Assembly: GCF_900167905.1 (NCBI RefSeq)
Contig: NZ_FUYZ01000001.1
Coordinates: forward strand, 310,001-374,000
Source of the DNA: Soonwooa buanensis
GTDB lineage: Bacteria > Bacteroidota > Bacteroidia > Flavobacteriales > Weeksellaceae
Length of the DNA: 64,000 nucleotides
Reading direction: 5' to 3'
In this document: positions 1-8,843 of the stretch, piece by piece
How the letters are laid out: each line of letters starts with the position of its first letter
Numbering within the stretch: the first letter of the stretch is position 1
Notes under the pieces: generated by a model
Database searches by the model: none
What the model was told of the DNA's origin: nothing
The model's input: only the letters and a program-made list of their open reading frames with translations
Program-made: the position numbers and the translations under genes

Positions 1-1
1 C

Positions 2-718
2 ATTACAGAAAAAGGAATTCGCAGACTTCTTGGCTTTGTAAAACCTGGCATTTGGGAATATGAAATCGAAGCTGAATTGGCGCACGAATTTATAAAAAAT
101 AGAAGTCGTGGATTTGCCTACACACCAATTATCGCAAGCGGAAACAATGCGAATGTTTTGCATTATATTTCTAACAATATGCAACTGAAAGACGGTGATC
201 TTATTCTATTAGATGTCGGCGCAGAATACGCGAACTATTCATCGGATTTAACGCGTACAATTCCCGCAAATGGAAAATATACGCCTCGCCAAAAACAAAT
301 CTACAATGCCGTTCTTAATTGTAAAAAAGAGGCTGAAGATCGCTTGATTGCTGGAAATAATTGGCATAAATTCCATAAAGAAATGGGCGAAGTCTATACT
401 TCTGCTTTGTTAGATTTGGGATTAATTGATAAAGCGGATGTCCAAAATGAGGATCCAAAATGGCCAGTTTACAAAAAATACATGATGCACGGGACATCGC
501 ACCACATGGGACTTGACACGCACGACTATGGACTTTTGTCAGATGATTTCGTGGCAGGAATGGTCTTTACCAACGAACCTGGATTCTATATTCCAGAGGA
601 AGATTTTGGTGTGCGACTTGAAGACGATTACGAGATCCAAGCTTCAGGAAATCCGAAAAATTTTATGAAAAACATTCCTATCGAAGCCGACGAAATCGAG
701 TCTTTGATGAATTCTTAG
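2..718 (+). CDS. Xaa-Pro aminopeptidase (M24 family), C-terminal part
   Basis: The reading frame is open from base 2 and enters from the left edge, so the N-terminus lies outside the window. The visible 238 residues are the pita-bread metallopeptidase domain that removes N-terminal residues preceding proline. The five metal ligands can be read in order: the Asp of LLDVGAEY, the Asp of SSDLTRT, the His of HGTSHHMGLD, the Glu of TNEPGFY and the Glu of VRLEDDY. No signal peptide can be judged. The gene converges on a small ferredoxin-like gene, with a bidirectional terminator between them. Aminopeptidase P is the best match; another M24 member such as prolidase is less likely. Confidence 0.9.
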   Translation: MTEKGIRRLLGFVKPGIWEYEIEAELAHEFIKNRSRGFAYTPIIASGNNANVLHYISNNMQLKDGDLILLDVGAEYANYSSDLTRTIPANGKYTPRQKQIYNAVLNCKKEAEDRLIAGNNWHKFHKEMGEVYTSALLDLGLIDKADVQNEDPKWPVYKKYMMHGTSHHMGLDTHDYGLLSDDFVAGMVFTNEPGFYIPEEDFGVRLEDDYEIQASGNPKNFMKNIPIEADEIESLMNS

Positions 719-737
719 ATTAAAAAACAACAAAAAA

Positions 738-765
738 GGCTCTCAAATTTGAGAGCCTTTTTATT
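738..765. terminator. Bidirectional Rho-independent terminator
   Basis: A perfect 20-base palindrome (738-757, GGCTCTC and its complement around AAATTT) has an A-run on its left and a T-run on its right. It therefore works as a U-tailed hairpin in both directions, between the converging M24 and YjdI genes. Confidence 0.85.
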
Positions 766-769
766 ATTT

Positions 770-994
770 CTATTTTGAATTATCTTCTATAACATAAGCC
801 AAAGCACCAGAAGGGCAAGCATTAATTTGTGCAATTAATTCTTCCTTTGTCGCATTTTCTGGTTTAATCCAAGGTTTGGCTTTGGGATCATAAACTTGGG
901 GAAGTGACTTTACACAAACTCCTGCATGTTTACATTTACTTGGCGTCCATAACACCGTAATATCTTTGTTGTTAGTATATCTTTTAGTTTCCAT
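770..994 (-). CDS. YjdI-like (4Fe-4S) mono-cluster protein
   Basis: This 74-residue protein resembles the divergent 4Fe-4S mono-cluster family (Fer4_19, YjdI). It has Cys residues in SKCKHAGVCVKSLP and a C-terminal ACPSGAL, the split cysteine pattern of that family, with the proline after the last Cys. The family often occurs next to a small GNAT or OsmC gene; here those genes are about 7 kb away and not adjacent. The electron-transfer role is inferred from the family. Confidence 0.8.
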   Translation of the reverse strand: METKRYTNNKDITVLWTPSKCKHAGVCVKSLPQVYDPKAKPWIKPENATKEELIAQINACPSGALAYVIEDNSK

Positions 995-1079
995 ATCAAT
1001 TTTATTTATTATTTAAAGTTATGCAAATTTGAGATAACCGAACTTTTTTAAAATTACTTTTTTTAAACCTAAATTACTT

Positions 1080-1994
1080 CTACTTCAAAAGATCTTTCAG
1101 AGCATCTTCTAATTTTGGAAACTTAAATTGAAATCTTTGTTTTAAAATCTTTTCCGATGAAACGCGACTTCCTTTTAAGATTAAATTCGCCATTTCGCCA
1201 AACATTATTTTTAATCCAAAAGCTGGCACATTCGGGAACCAAAGTTTCTTTTTAAGTTGTTTCGCAACAGCTTTCGTTAAATCTTTATTGGTGATATGCT
1301 CAGGCGTCGCCGCATTGTAAGCGCCAGACATTGTATTATCCTCGATCGCTTGCAAATACATCTCACACATATCATCGATATGAATCCATGGTACATATTG
1401 TTTTCCACTTCCTAAAGGCGACCCCGAATTCTTTGCAATCGGTTCTTTTAATTCCGCCAAAAGTCCACCTTTATCGGACAAAACGCCAGAAGTTCGCAAC
1501 ATGACCACTCTATCTGCAACATTCTTAAAATCCTGAGCTTTTTTCTCCCAAGCCTGACAAACTTTACCTAGAAAATCATCGGCAGGCGAATCTGTTTCAA
1601 CAAAGATTTTATCAGAGGTTATTGCACCATAATAGCCAACCGCCGAAGCAGAAATAAAAGCTTTAAGTCTAATATTTTGCTTTTCTATTTCAGCTTGGAT
1701 AATGTCCGCAGAAATTACACGACTATCTATAACTAATTTTTTGTAAAACTTTGTCCAACGCATCGCAATAGGTGCACCCGCAAGATGTACAACATACTCA
1801 ACGCCATCCAAAGCACCATCTTCGATAGAATTATTATCGTAATCTAACTTAAAAGCTTTGTAAGGACTTTGTTGTTTTTCGTCATCGAATCTTACCAAAA
1901 CATGAACGTCATAGCCTTTAGAAACGAGCAATTCGCACAATGCAGAACCTATTAAACCTGTTGCACCAGTGACAAGAACTTTAGATTTCATCAT
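1080..1994 (-). CDS. TIGR01777 family NAD-dependent epimerase/dehydratase
   Basis: An extended short-chain dehydrogenase of about 304 residues. The N-terminal nucleotide-binding loop VTGATGLIGSAL is visible, with YYG further on in the SASAVGYYG segment, and the C-terminal part is the DUF1731-like tail of TIGR01777 proteins (YfcH type). The substrate is unknown. The frame also permits a TTG at 1997, but the two ATG codons at 1994 and 1991 are better starts. It lies immediately downstream of the cvfB-like gene (stop at 1998), so the two probably form one transcript. Confidence 0.85.
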   Translation of the reverse strand: MMKSKVLVTGATGLIGSALCELLVSKGYDVHVLVRFDDEKQQSPYKAFKLDYDNNSIEDGALDGVEYVVHLAGAPIAMRWTKFYKKLVIDSRVISADIIQAEIEKQNIRLKAFISASAVGYYGAITSDKIFVETDSPADDFLGKVCQAWEKKAQDFKNVADRVVMLRTSGVLSDKGGLLAELKEPIAKNSGSPLGSGKQYVPWIHIDDMCEMYLQAIEDNTMSGAYNAATPEHITNKDLTKAVAKQLKKKLWFPNVPAFGLKIMFGEMANLILKGSRVSSEKILKQRFQFKFPKLEDALKDLLK

Positions 1995-1997
1995 CAA

Positions 1998-2822
1998 TTA
2001 TAGTAATCGGATTTTATCATCTTCGATTTCGATTATTTTGTCTTTATAAAGACCGCCAATCGCCTTCTTGAAATTCTTTTTACTCATCTGCAATTCGTCT
2101 TTTATCTCTTCTGGAGAAGATTTATCCGACAAATAAATCAAACCGTAATTGTCATTTAGTTTATCAATAATTTTTTGTTTGAACTCATCAATATTTTCAA
2201 AACCTTCCGGTTGTAAAGACACATCAATCTTACCATCTTCACGAATCGCTTTAATATAACCTTGCTCCGTAGAAAGTGGATATAACTTTTTATAAACGTC
2301 AGAAGCGTAGATTAATGCAATATATTTTTTATCGATGATAACATTCCAACCCAATTCGGATTCACCAATCATTAATAAATCGACTTTATCACCTTTTTTA
2401 AATGGTAAATCTGTGTATTGCGGATTACGTTTAAACTTGGTTGTACCCGTAATTCTACCACTTTCTTCATCGATATAGACGTAAACGATATAACGTTTGC
2501 TTTCAAGAATTTTCCCTTTCTGTTGTTTGTAAGGCACGAACAAATCTTTGATAATTCCCCAGTCCATAAAAGCACCACTTGGCAAACTCTGCACACAAGT
2601 CATCACGGCAAATTCGTCCACTTCGCATAAAGGCGTTTCGGTTGTCGCTTTTAGTTTGTCATCATCTTGATACACAAAAACGTCAACATCTTGATCAACT
2701 TCTAAAGTCGAATTAACTAGAATCTTAGATAAAAAAGCTTTCTCACCTAATTCATCTATCAAAATGTAACCTGAATTATTAACTTCTGAAACCTTTAGCG
2801 TCTGGAATTTTCCTACTTGCAT
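1998..2822 (-). CDS. CvfB-like S1 RNA-binding protein
   Basis: This 274-residue protein matches the CvfB/YitL layout: S1-type beta barrels in the first two thirds (for example the SLPSGAFMDWGIIKDLFVPY segment) and a C-terminal winged helix (MSKKNFKKAIGGLYK). The family binds RNA and affects virulence-factor expression in firmicutes; the role here is not known. The ATG at 2822 fits the family N-terminus (MQVGKFQTL); an upstream in-frame start would add a 13-residue hydrophobic piece that is probably not translated. The next gene follows within a few bases. Confidence 0.8.
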   Translation of the reverse strand: MQVGKFQTLKVSEVNNSGYILIDELGEKAFLSKILVNSTLEVDQDVDVFVYQDDDKLKATTETPLCEVDEFAVMTCVQSLPSGAFMDWGIIKDLFVPYKQQKGKILESKRYIVYVYIDEESGRITGTTKFKRNPQYTDLPFKKGDKVDLLMIGESELGWNVIIDKKYIALIYASDVYKKLYPLSTEQGYIKAIREDGKIDVSLQPEGFENIDEFKQKIIDKLNDNYGLIYLSDKSSPEEIKDELQMSKKNFKKAIGGLYKDKIIEIEDDKIRLL

Positions 2823-2851
2823 TGTAAATATTTGTTGCAAAATTAAGTAAA

Positions 2852-2880
2852 ATAAAAACATCCGCCTTAATGACGGATGT
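2852..2880 (-). terminator. Terminator of the TonB receptor gene
   Basis: ACATCCG (2858-2864) pairs with CGGATGT (2874-2880). On the minus strand the hairpin is followed by TTTTTATT, just after the receptor stop codon. Confidence 0.65.
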
Positions 2881-2887
2881 TGTGTTT

Positions 2888-4684
2888 CTAAAACTTATTT
2901 TTAAACGTAAATCCTAGCATAAACCAACGACCTGGCATTGGCACAAGGCTCGTTTCGGAATATTCAGCATTCGTAATATTGTTGACTAAAAGATAAATAT
3001 TAAGCTTATCAGTCTGATAATTTAACTTCGCATCTAGAAGATTATAACTTCCCAAAGCGATTCTCTCATTGTAACGATAGACAACTTCTGTCCCGAATCG
3101 CCAATATTTTGCTTGTAATTTTGCATTGAATTGATGACGAAGATTATCTAAAACATATTTGGAAAAGGCTTGATCTTCACGATTAATTTTGTTATCCAAA
3201 TACGTATAACCAACTGATACATTGTTAACAATCCAATTAAATTTTTGAGCAACTTCGGTTTCAAAACCTAGTGTTTTTACATTGCTAATATTTTCGGCGC
3301 GCCAAATAGCAGCCAACGAATCCTTCGTCCAGTCAATGGCGTTATCCGTATTTCTACCGAAACCGCTTACTTTCAATAGAGAATTTGCACGTTGATATTG
3401 ATAGCCAATTTCATAATTCCATGCATTTTCTGGTTTCAAGTTAGGATTACCAGTTTCGGTTTTACTAACATAATAAAGATCTGTGTAAGTAGGGATACGA
3501 TTGGTTTTAGCTACATTTCCGTAGATTTTGTTGTGGTCATCAAGATTATATCCAACATCTAAACCTGGATAAAAAAAGTTACCAGTCCCTGGATAATTCG
3601 CCCAACTTACACCTGGGATAATGTTAAGTTTTTGATTTAACAAACTAATGTGATGTTCAAAAAAAACTTGCGTGATAAAACGCTCTCTTTCGCCTAGATT
3701 ATTACTGCGAAGCGCTTCGTTACGGAACTCGACGCCCAAACCAGATTTCCCCAAACTTGACACGTAAGACGTATTCAACTCACCACCAATATTGTTACCA
3801 ATATGCATGTTACGATAGATTTCGGGCTTAACACGGTTAAACAAATACATATCTTGTCCTCTTCTCCAATACACATTGGCGTTGACTCCAAAATTTCCAA
3901 AAGACTGATCGTAAGACGCACTCACCAAAGATGTTTGTGTCTCTTCGTATTGATCCTTGGCTAATGGTGACGAATAAAATCCATTTGCACCAAATTTTTT
4001 CTCTGTAAAACCAGCTTGCATTTTGAAGTTTGCATCTTTAATTTTAAACTGATTTTGATACCAAACATTTTGTACATCGGAATCTGTGTTAACACGATAA
4101 CCTGCAGATTCTGCTTTACCAACTTGAATAAAATTTCCGAAATTTTCGTTTCCAAAATCGGCAGAAGCGCCAAGAGACCAAGTTTTGAAATCGCCACCTG
4201 CAGCATTTATTTGATAAGCATTGTCTTTACCAACATTGGTGATAATATTAATGACACCTCCGTAAGCATTTTGTCCAAAACGTCGTGCTGCAGGACCTTT
4301 TATAATCTCAACACGATCGATACTCGCCATATCAAAAGGAAGATTAAACGTGTTATGTCCAGTTTGCGCATCATTCATTTTGATACCATTTATCAGAACC
4401 AAAACCTGCTCGAAAGAGCTACCACGAATACTAAGATCTGTTTGTACATCATTCATCCCACGGCGACGCATATCCATCCCAGTGAAATATTGTAGCAAAT
4501 CAGCAACGCTTCGTGCTGGTGATTCTTGAATTTGTTTTTTAGAAATAACCGTAATATTTTCCGCAACTTTAGTAATTGGAGTTGAAAAAAATTTTCCTTT
4601 TACGACGACTTCTTCTATGTCTTGCTGTTGTGCCGAAAAAAATGCACAAGACAACGCAAAACCCGATAACAAAAGCTTTTTCAT
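2888..4684 (-). CDS. TonB-dependent outer membrane receptor (BtuB-like)
   Basis: A 598-residue receptor with a signal peptide (MKKLLLSGFALSCAFFSAQ), a short TonB-box region, a plug domain at about residues 40-150 (including LSIRGSSFEQVLVLINGIK and VEIIKGPAARRFGQNAYGG) and a 22-strand-type barrel ending in the aromatic/Phe terminus GFTFKNKF. Its size and lack of a carboxypeptidase-like N-terminal extension resemble BtuB/CirA receptors rather than SusC. Substrate could be cobalamin, another metal chelate or a siderophore; no cobalamin riboswitch is visible upstream. It is divergent from uvrA and appears to be a single-gene unit. Confidence 0.85.
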   Translation of the reverse strand: MKKLLLSGFALSCAFFSAQQQDIEEVVVKGKFFSTPITKVAENITVISKKQIQESPARSVADLLQYFTGMDMRRRGMNDVQTDLSIRGSSFEQVLVLINGIKMNDAQTGHNTFNLPFDMASIDRVEIIKGPAARRFGQNAYGGVINIITNVGKDNAYQINAAGGDFKTWSLGASADFGNENFGNFIQVGKAESAGYRVNTDSDVQNVWYQNQFKIKDANFKMQAGFTEKKFGANGFYSSPLAKDQYEETQTSLVSASYDQSFGNFGVNANVYWRRGQDMYLFNRVKPEIYRNMHIGNNIGGELNTSYVSSLGKSGLGVEFRNEALRSNNLGERERFITQVFFEHHISLLNQKLNIIPGVSWANYPGTGNFFYPGLDVGYNLDDHNKIYGNVAKTNRIPTYTDLYYVSKTETGNPNLKPENAWNYEIGYQYQRANSLLKVSGFGRNTDNAIDWTKDSLAAIWRAENISNVKTLGFETEVAQKFNWIVNNVSVGYTYLDNKINREDQAFSKYVLDNLRHQFNAKLQAKYWRFGTEVVYRYNERIALGSYNLLDAKLNYQTDKLNIYLLVNNITNAEYSETSLVPMPGRWFMLGFTFKNKF

Positions 4685-5079
4685 AGTTTTTTACAATTTT
4701 ACGGAGGCAAAGCTATGCAATAAATAAAAAAATCAGCAACAAAAAATAATTTATTTTAAAATTAAGTTAAATTTTTCCTTTAAAACACTATTTTAAATAA
4801 AAAAAATATTACTTTTACATTTCAAAACAAAACAATATTAACACACAACATTATCCTTTGTTAATATGTTAACAGAAAAACGAAACAATTTTCTTCATAA
4901 GAAATTGCTATATTTTAAGTTATCACTTGAGCAGTAATTTATTTTACTGCTCTTTTTACTTTAATAAGCTGTTTATAAATTAAGGCTAAAATTTTCAAAC
5001 GATTTCTAAATAAACATTAACAAAATATCTAGCTGAAAAAAACGCATTTTTTCGTAATTTTGTGGGTCTTAATTTTGAT
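4685..5079. other. Divergent intergenic region (TonB receptor / uvrA)
   Basis: About 395 very A+T-rich bases with no convincing coding frame. It holds promoter DNA for both flanking genes and a terminator-like hairpin at 4929-4957. TAATTTTG at 5055-5062 matches the Bacteroidota -7 box and would start the uvrA transcript some 13-18 bases before its ATG. No clear -33 element was found. Confidence 0.5.
4929..4957 (+). terminator. Orphan terminator-like hairpin
   Basis: GAGCAGTAA (4929-4937) pairs perfectly with TTACTGCTC (4944-4952) and is followed by TTTTT. It reads as a plus-strand intrinsic terminator although no plus-strand gene ends here. It could end a small RNA or act in a long uvrA leader. 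Confidence 0.5.
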
Positions 5080-7866
5080 ATGGCTACAACTGCAGAAATC
5101 GATATAAAAAAACAACTTTTTGTTAAAAACGCACATCTTAACAATCTGAAACACATTGATGTTTTAATACCAAAAAACAAACTCATTGTGATAACAGGTG
5201 TTTCGGGAAGCGGAAAATCTTCGCTAGCTTTCGACACGATCTACGCGGAAGGTCAACGCCGTTATGTTGAAAGTTTGAGTTCTTATGCGCGACAATTTTT
5301 AGGAAAATTAGAAAAACCAAAAGTTGACGATATTAAAGGTCTTGCGCCATCTATCGCGATTCAGCAGAAAGTTATTTCGTCAAATCCGCGTTCTACAGTT
5401 GGTACATCGACGGAAATCTATGATTATCTAAAGTTGTTGTACGCCAGAATTGGCCATACTTTTTCACCAATTTCTGGTGAAGAGGTCAAAAAAGATTCTG
5501 TTACCGATGTTATCGATTTTATTAAGGCTTCAAAAAAAGACACAAGTTTTATCTTGATGGCGCCTTTGCAATATGAAGTTGACAACTTTACCGAACAATT
5601 AAAAACTTTGAAAGTTTCTGGTTTTACACGTTTGGAAGTTGGCGGAAACCTTGCCAGTATTGAAGATTTAGAAAGTTTTGGTTTTGTACCAGAAGCGGAT
5701 ACGGAGATATTTTTGGTCATCGACCGTTTCAGTTACGAAGAGGACGAAAACTTCTTGCAACGTTTGGCGGATTCTATCCAAATGGCGTTCTATGAAGGTC
5801 ACGGACGTTGTCTCTTGAAAAATACAGAGAATAACGAAGTTCGAGATTTCTCTAATAAATTTGAGCTAGATGGCATCGATTTTAACGAACCGAATGTTCA
5901 TTATTTTAGCTTTAACAATCCTTATGGCGCTTGTCCAACTTGCGAAGGTTACGGTAAAATAATTGGCATTGACGAAGATCTTGTCATTCCAAATAAAAAT
6001 CTTTCGGTTTTCGAAGATGCTGTTGCGCCTTGGAAGGGCGAAACGATGAGCGAATGGAAACGTTCTTTCATTAAAAAAGCAAAAGACTTCCCTATTCATA
6101 AGCCTTATCATCAACTCACAAAAGAGCAAAAACAATATTTGTGGCGTGGTGACAAGTCTGCAAGTTTCCCGAGTATTGATAACTTCTTCAAAATGTTGGA
6201 GGAGAATCTTTATAAAATCCAATACCGTGTGATGTTGTCGCGTTATCGTGGTAAAACGACTTGTCCGACTTGCGAAGGTCTTAGATTGCGTGAAGAAACG
6301 TCTTGGGTAAAAATCGATGGACACAATATTCAGTCTTTGATAGAATTGCCTTTGGATGAGCTTTCACCAATTATTGAAAGTTTTAAATTATCAAAATATG
6401 ACGCCGAAGTCGCAAAACGTCTTCTATATGAAATAAAATCTCGAATCGGATTTTTATTAAAAGTTGGTTTGGGTTATCTTAACCTTAACAGAACGTCCAA
6501 CACGCTTTCTGGTGGCGAAAGTCAACGTATTAATTTGGCGACAAGTTTGGGAAGTTCGTTGGTTGGATCCATTTATATTTTGGATGAACCGAGTATCGGT
6601 CTTCACTCTCGTGACACCGAAAATCTCATTGAAGTTCTAAAAAATCTTCGCGATATTGGCAACACGGTTATCGTTGTAGAGCACGATGAAGACGTAATGC
6701 ACGCTGCGGATTACATTATCGACATTGGTCCAGAAGCTGGTTATCTTGGTGGCGATTTGGTATTTGCTGGAAATTATAAAGATTTGAAAAAAGCTGATAC
6801 TTTAACGTCTAAATACCTTAATCACGAACTAAATATTGAAGTCCCGAAAAAGCGTCGTGTTCCAAAAGAGTTTATCAAAATAAAAGGTGCGCGTCAAAAC
6901 AATCTTAAAAATATTGATGTTGATGTTCCGTTAGAAGTTTTAACCGTTGTAACGGGCGTTTCCGGAAGTGGAAAATCAACTTTGATGAAGGAAATCCTAA
7001 CCAACGCTGTGCAAATTCAGTTGGGAATGGGCGGCAAAAAAGCCGATTACGACAGCGTTGAGTTTCCAAAAAAGTTGATTAAAAACATTGAGTTAATCGA
7101 CCAAAATCCGATCGGAAAGTCTTCACGTTCTAATCCCGTAACTTATCTAAAAGCTTATGACGACATTCGTGATTTATTTTCGAAACAAAAATCGGCGTCG
7201 TTAATGGGATTAAAACCTAAGCATTTCTCCTTTAATGTGGATGGCGGACGTTGCGACGAATGTAAAGGCGAAGGTGTGATTACAGTGTCCATGCAATTTA
7301 TGGCGGACATCGAATTGGAGTGCGAACATTGTCACGGCACACGTTTTAAAAGTGAAATTCTTGAAGTTAAAGTTGACGAGAAAAGTATTTCGGATATTTT
7401 AAAAATGACGGTTGACGAAGCTATTAACTTCTTCACAGAATTGCAAGAATCTAAAATTGTACAAAAGCTAAAACCATTACAAGAAGTTGGACTTGGTTAT
7501 TTGCAACTGGGACAGTCCTCTTCTACCCTTTCTGGTGGTGAAGCGCAACGTGTAAAACTTGCGTCTTTCCTAGTAAAAGGTGTTACGACGGACAAAACTT
7601 TATTTGTTTTTGACGAACCGTCGACGGGATTACATTTCCATGATATTAATAAATTGATGAAATCTCTGCAAGCTTTGATCGAGCTTGGACATTCGGTGAT
7701 TGTGATTGAACATCAACCAGACATTATAAAATGTGCTGATTATATTATCGACATCGGTCCAAATGCTGGAAAACACGGTGGCGAAGTAGTTTTCACCGGA
7801 ACGCCTGAAGATTTAACCAAGAATAAAATATCGGCAACCGCAAAGTACATCGCTGAAAAACTTTAA
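5080..7866 (+). CDS. uvrA: Excinuclease ABC subunit A
   Basis: A 928-residue UvrA, the damage-recognition ATPase of nucleotide excision repair, close to the usual 940. Two ABC cassettes are visible: Walker A GVSGSGKSS at about 40-48 and again GVSGSGKST in the second half, with signatures LSGGESQRI and LSGGEAQRV. Zinc-finger cysteines appear in CPTCEGYGK, CPTCEGLRL and the CDECKGEG...CEHCHGT pair. An in-frame GTG lies 18 bases upstream, but it overlaps the predicted -7 box, so the ATG at 5080 (MATTAEID) is preferred. A strong terminator follows. Confidence 0.96.
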   Translation: MATTAEIDIKKQLFVKNAHLNNLKHIDVLIPKNKLIVITGVSGSGKSSLAFDTIYAEGQRRYVESLSSYARQFLGKLEKPKVDDIKGLAPSIAIQQKVISSNPRSTVGTSTEIYDYLKLLYARIGHTFSPISGEEVKKDSVTDVIDFIKASKKDTSFILMAPLQYEVDNFTEQLKTLKVSGFTRLEVGGNLASIEDLESFGFVPEADTEIFLVIDRFSYEEDENFLQRLADSIQMAFYEGHGRCLLKNTENNEVRDFSNKFELDGIDFNEPNVHYFSFNNPYGACPTCEGYGKIIGIDEDLVIPNKNLSVFEDAVAPWKGETMSEWKRSFIKKAKDFPIHKPYHQLTKEQKQYLWRGDKSASFPSIDNFFKMLEENLYKIQYRVMLSRYRGKTTCPTCEGLRLREETSWVKIDGHNIQSLIELPLDELSPIIESFKLSKYDAEVAKRLLYEIKSRIGFLLKVGLGYLNLNRTSNTLSGGESQRINLATSLGSSLVGSIYILDEPSIGLHSRDTENLIEVLKNLRDIGNTVIVVEHDEDVMHAADYIIDIGPEAGYLGGDLVFAGNYKDLKKADTLTSKYLNHELNIEVPKKRRVPKEFIKIKGARQNNLKNIDVDVPLEVLTVVTGVSGSGKSTLMKEILTNAVQIQLGMGGKKADYDSVEFPKKLIKNIELIDQNPIGKSSRSNPVTYLKAYDDIRDLFSKQKSASLMGLKPKHFSFNVDGGRCDECKGEGVITVSMQFMADIELECEHCHGTRFKSEILEVKVDEKSISDILKMTVDEAINFFTELQESKIVQKLKPLQEVGLGYLQLGQSSSTLSGGEAQRVKLASFLVKGVTTDKTLFVFDEPSTGLHFHDINKLMKSLQALIELGHSVIVIEHQPDIIKCADYIIDIGPNAGKHGGEVVFTGTPEDLTKNKISATAKYIAEKL

Positions 7867-7891
7867 GTTTTCATGAAGTTTTAAAAATAAT

Positions 7892-7928
7892 AAAGGCTTT
7901 CAGAGTTTTGAACTCTGAAAGCCTTTTT
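7892..7928 (+). terminator. uvrA terminator, copy 1 of a repeated palindrome
   Basis: A perfect 16-bp stem (7892-7907 with 7911-7926, loop TTG), followed by T residues after uvrA. The same arm sequence (AAGGCTTTCAGAGTT) recurs at 10298-10330, so this is a repeated palindrome used here as a terminator. Confidence 0.8.
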
Positions 7929-7948
7929 ATTGATAAATAGTCTTATTT

Positions 7949-8230
7949 TTACGCTAAAACGTCTTGCAATTCTGTATGTTTCTTGAACATTGCACTTGCA
8001 AAAGGACAAAGCGGAATCACTTTTTTGTTTTCTTTTCTTGCGAAATCTACGACTGCATTTAGAAGATTCATCCCGACACCTAGACCGTTGTAAGCTTCTT
8101 CTACACCTGTATGATCGATGATAAATTTATCTTCTCCTGCCCAAGTGTAAGTCATTTCGCCCGCATGTTTGCCATCGATAAAAGCTTCGAACATTCCGTT
8201 TTTTTCGTTGTTTTGTTGTTTGATTTCCAT
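7949..8230 (-). CDS. Small GNAT-family N-acetyltransferase
   Basis: A 93-residue protein of the YidJ/GNAT_acetyltransf type (PF14542-like). It has the acetyl-CoA-binding segment VEEAYNGLGVGMNLLNAVVDFA and the C-terminal VIPLCPFASAMFKKH typical of this compact family. The ATG at 8230 (MEIKQQN) is chosen; a longer frame would run back into the osmC gene. It lies 12 bases after the osmC stop codon and is probably co-transcribed. The substrate is unknown. Confidence 0.85.
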   Translation of the reverse strand: MEIKQQNNEKNGMFEAFIDGKHAGEMTYTWAGEDKFIIDHTGVEEAYNGLGVGMNLLNAVVDFARKENKKVIPLCPFASAMFKKHTELQDVLA

Positions 8231-8241
8231 TTTTATATTTT

Positions 8242-8640
8242 TTATTTGAATTCTGAATTTATTGTAATTGAACCTTCCAAAATCTTGTGAACTGGACAAG
8301 CATTCGCAATATGCTGAAAACGCTTCATCTGATCTTCCGGAATATCAGTTTTCGAAAATCGAATACTTCTATTAAGTGTCGTTTTCGTTTTGTCATCGCT
8401 ATCAACTAAAGTCACATCAACAAAAATTTCGCCAACGTCCCAAGTTTTTCTCTCAGCATACATTTTCAGCGTAATGGCTGTGCAACTCGCCAAAGACGCT
8501 GCAAGAAGTTCTGTTGGTTTTGGTGCTAAATCTTTTCCTCCTTTGTCAATTGGCTCATCAACGATAATCTCATGATTTCCCGTTGTGACTTTGGTTAAAT
8601 AAAGTTCGGTTCCTATTGTTGCAGTTACATTAACATCCAT
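8242..8640 (-). CDS. OsmC family peroxiredoxin-like protein
   Basis: This 132-residue protein has the OsmC/Ohr fold. The two redox cysteines are visible: Cys53 in LASCTAITLKM and Cys115 in NACPVHKILEG. The family reduces organic hydroperoxides through a Cys-Cys pair. It heads a two-gene unit with the small GNAT gene. The subgroup looks like YhfA/OsmC rather than Ohr, on motif reading only. Confidence 0.85.
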   Translation of the reverse strand: MDVNVTATIGTELYLTKVTTGNHEIIVDEPIDKGGKDLAPKPTELLAASLASCTAITLKMYAERKTWDVGEIFVDVTLVDSDDKTKTTLNRSIRFSKTDIPEDQMKRFQHIANACPVHKILEGSITINSEFK

Positions 8641-8784
8641 GTTGTTTTATTTTTTACAATATTAAGATTATGATTCCACATCCCAATTGATGTGAGATAA
8701 GAATTAGCTTTTCCGTTCCAAAACAAAAGCGAGACTATTTTTAAAGTTTACTCTTTGCAAAAAATATTGAAAGTCTATATTTAA

Positions 8785-8821
8785 AACAAAAAACAGTTAT
8801 CGAAAATCTCGATAACTGTTT
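8785..8821 (-). terminator. Terminator of the pyrE-pyrF fusion gene
   Basis: A 13-bp perfect stem (8791-8803 with 8809-8821). Read on the minus strand it is followed by TTTTTTG, just downstream of the UMP synthase stop codon. Confidence 0.8.
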
Positions 8822-8843
8822 CTGTATTTTAAAAAAGATAATT

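Noticed and set aside
4685-4800. Cobalamin riboswitch upstream of the BtuB-like receptor
   Set aside because: No B12-box-like sequence or suitable structure was seen in the leader.
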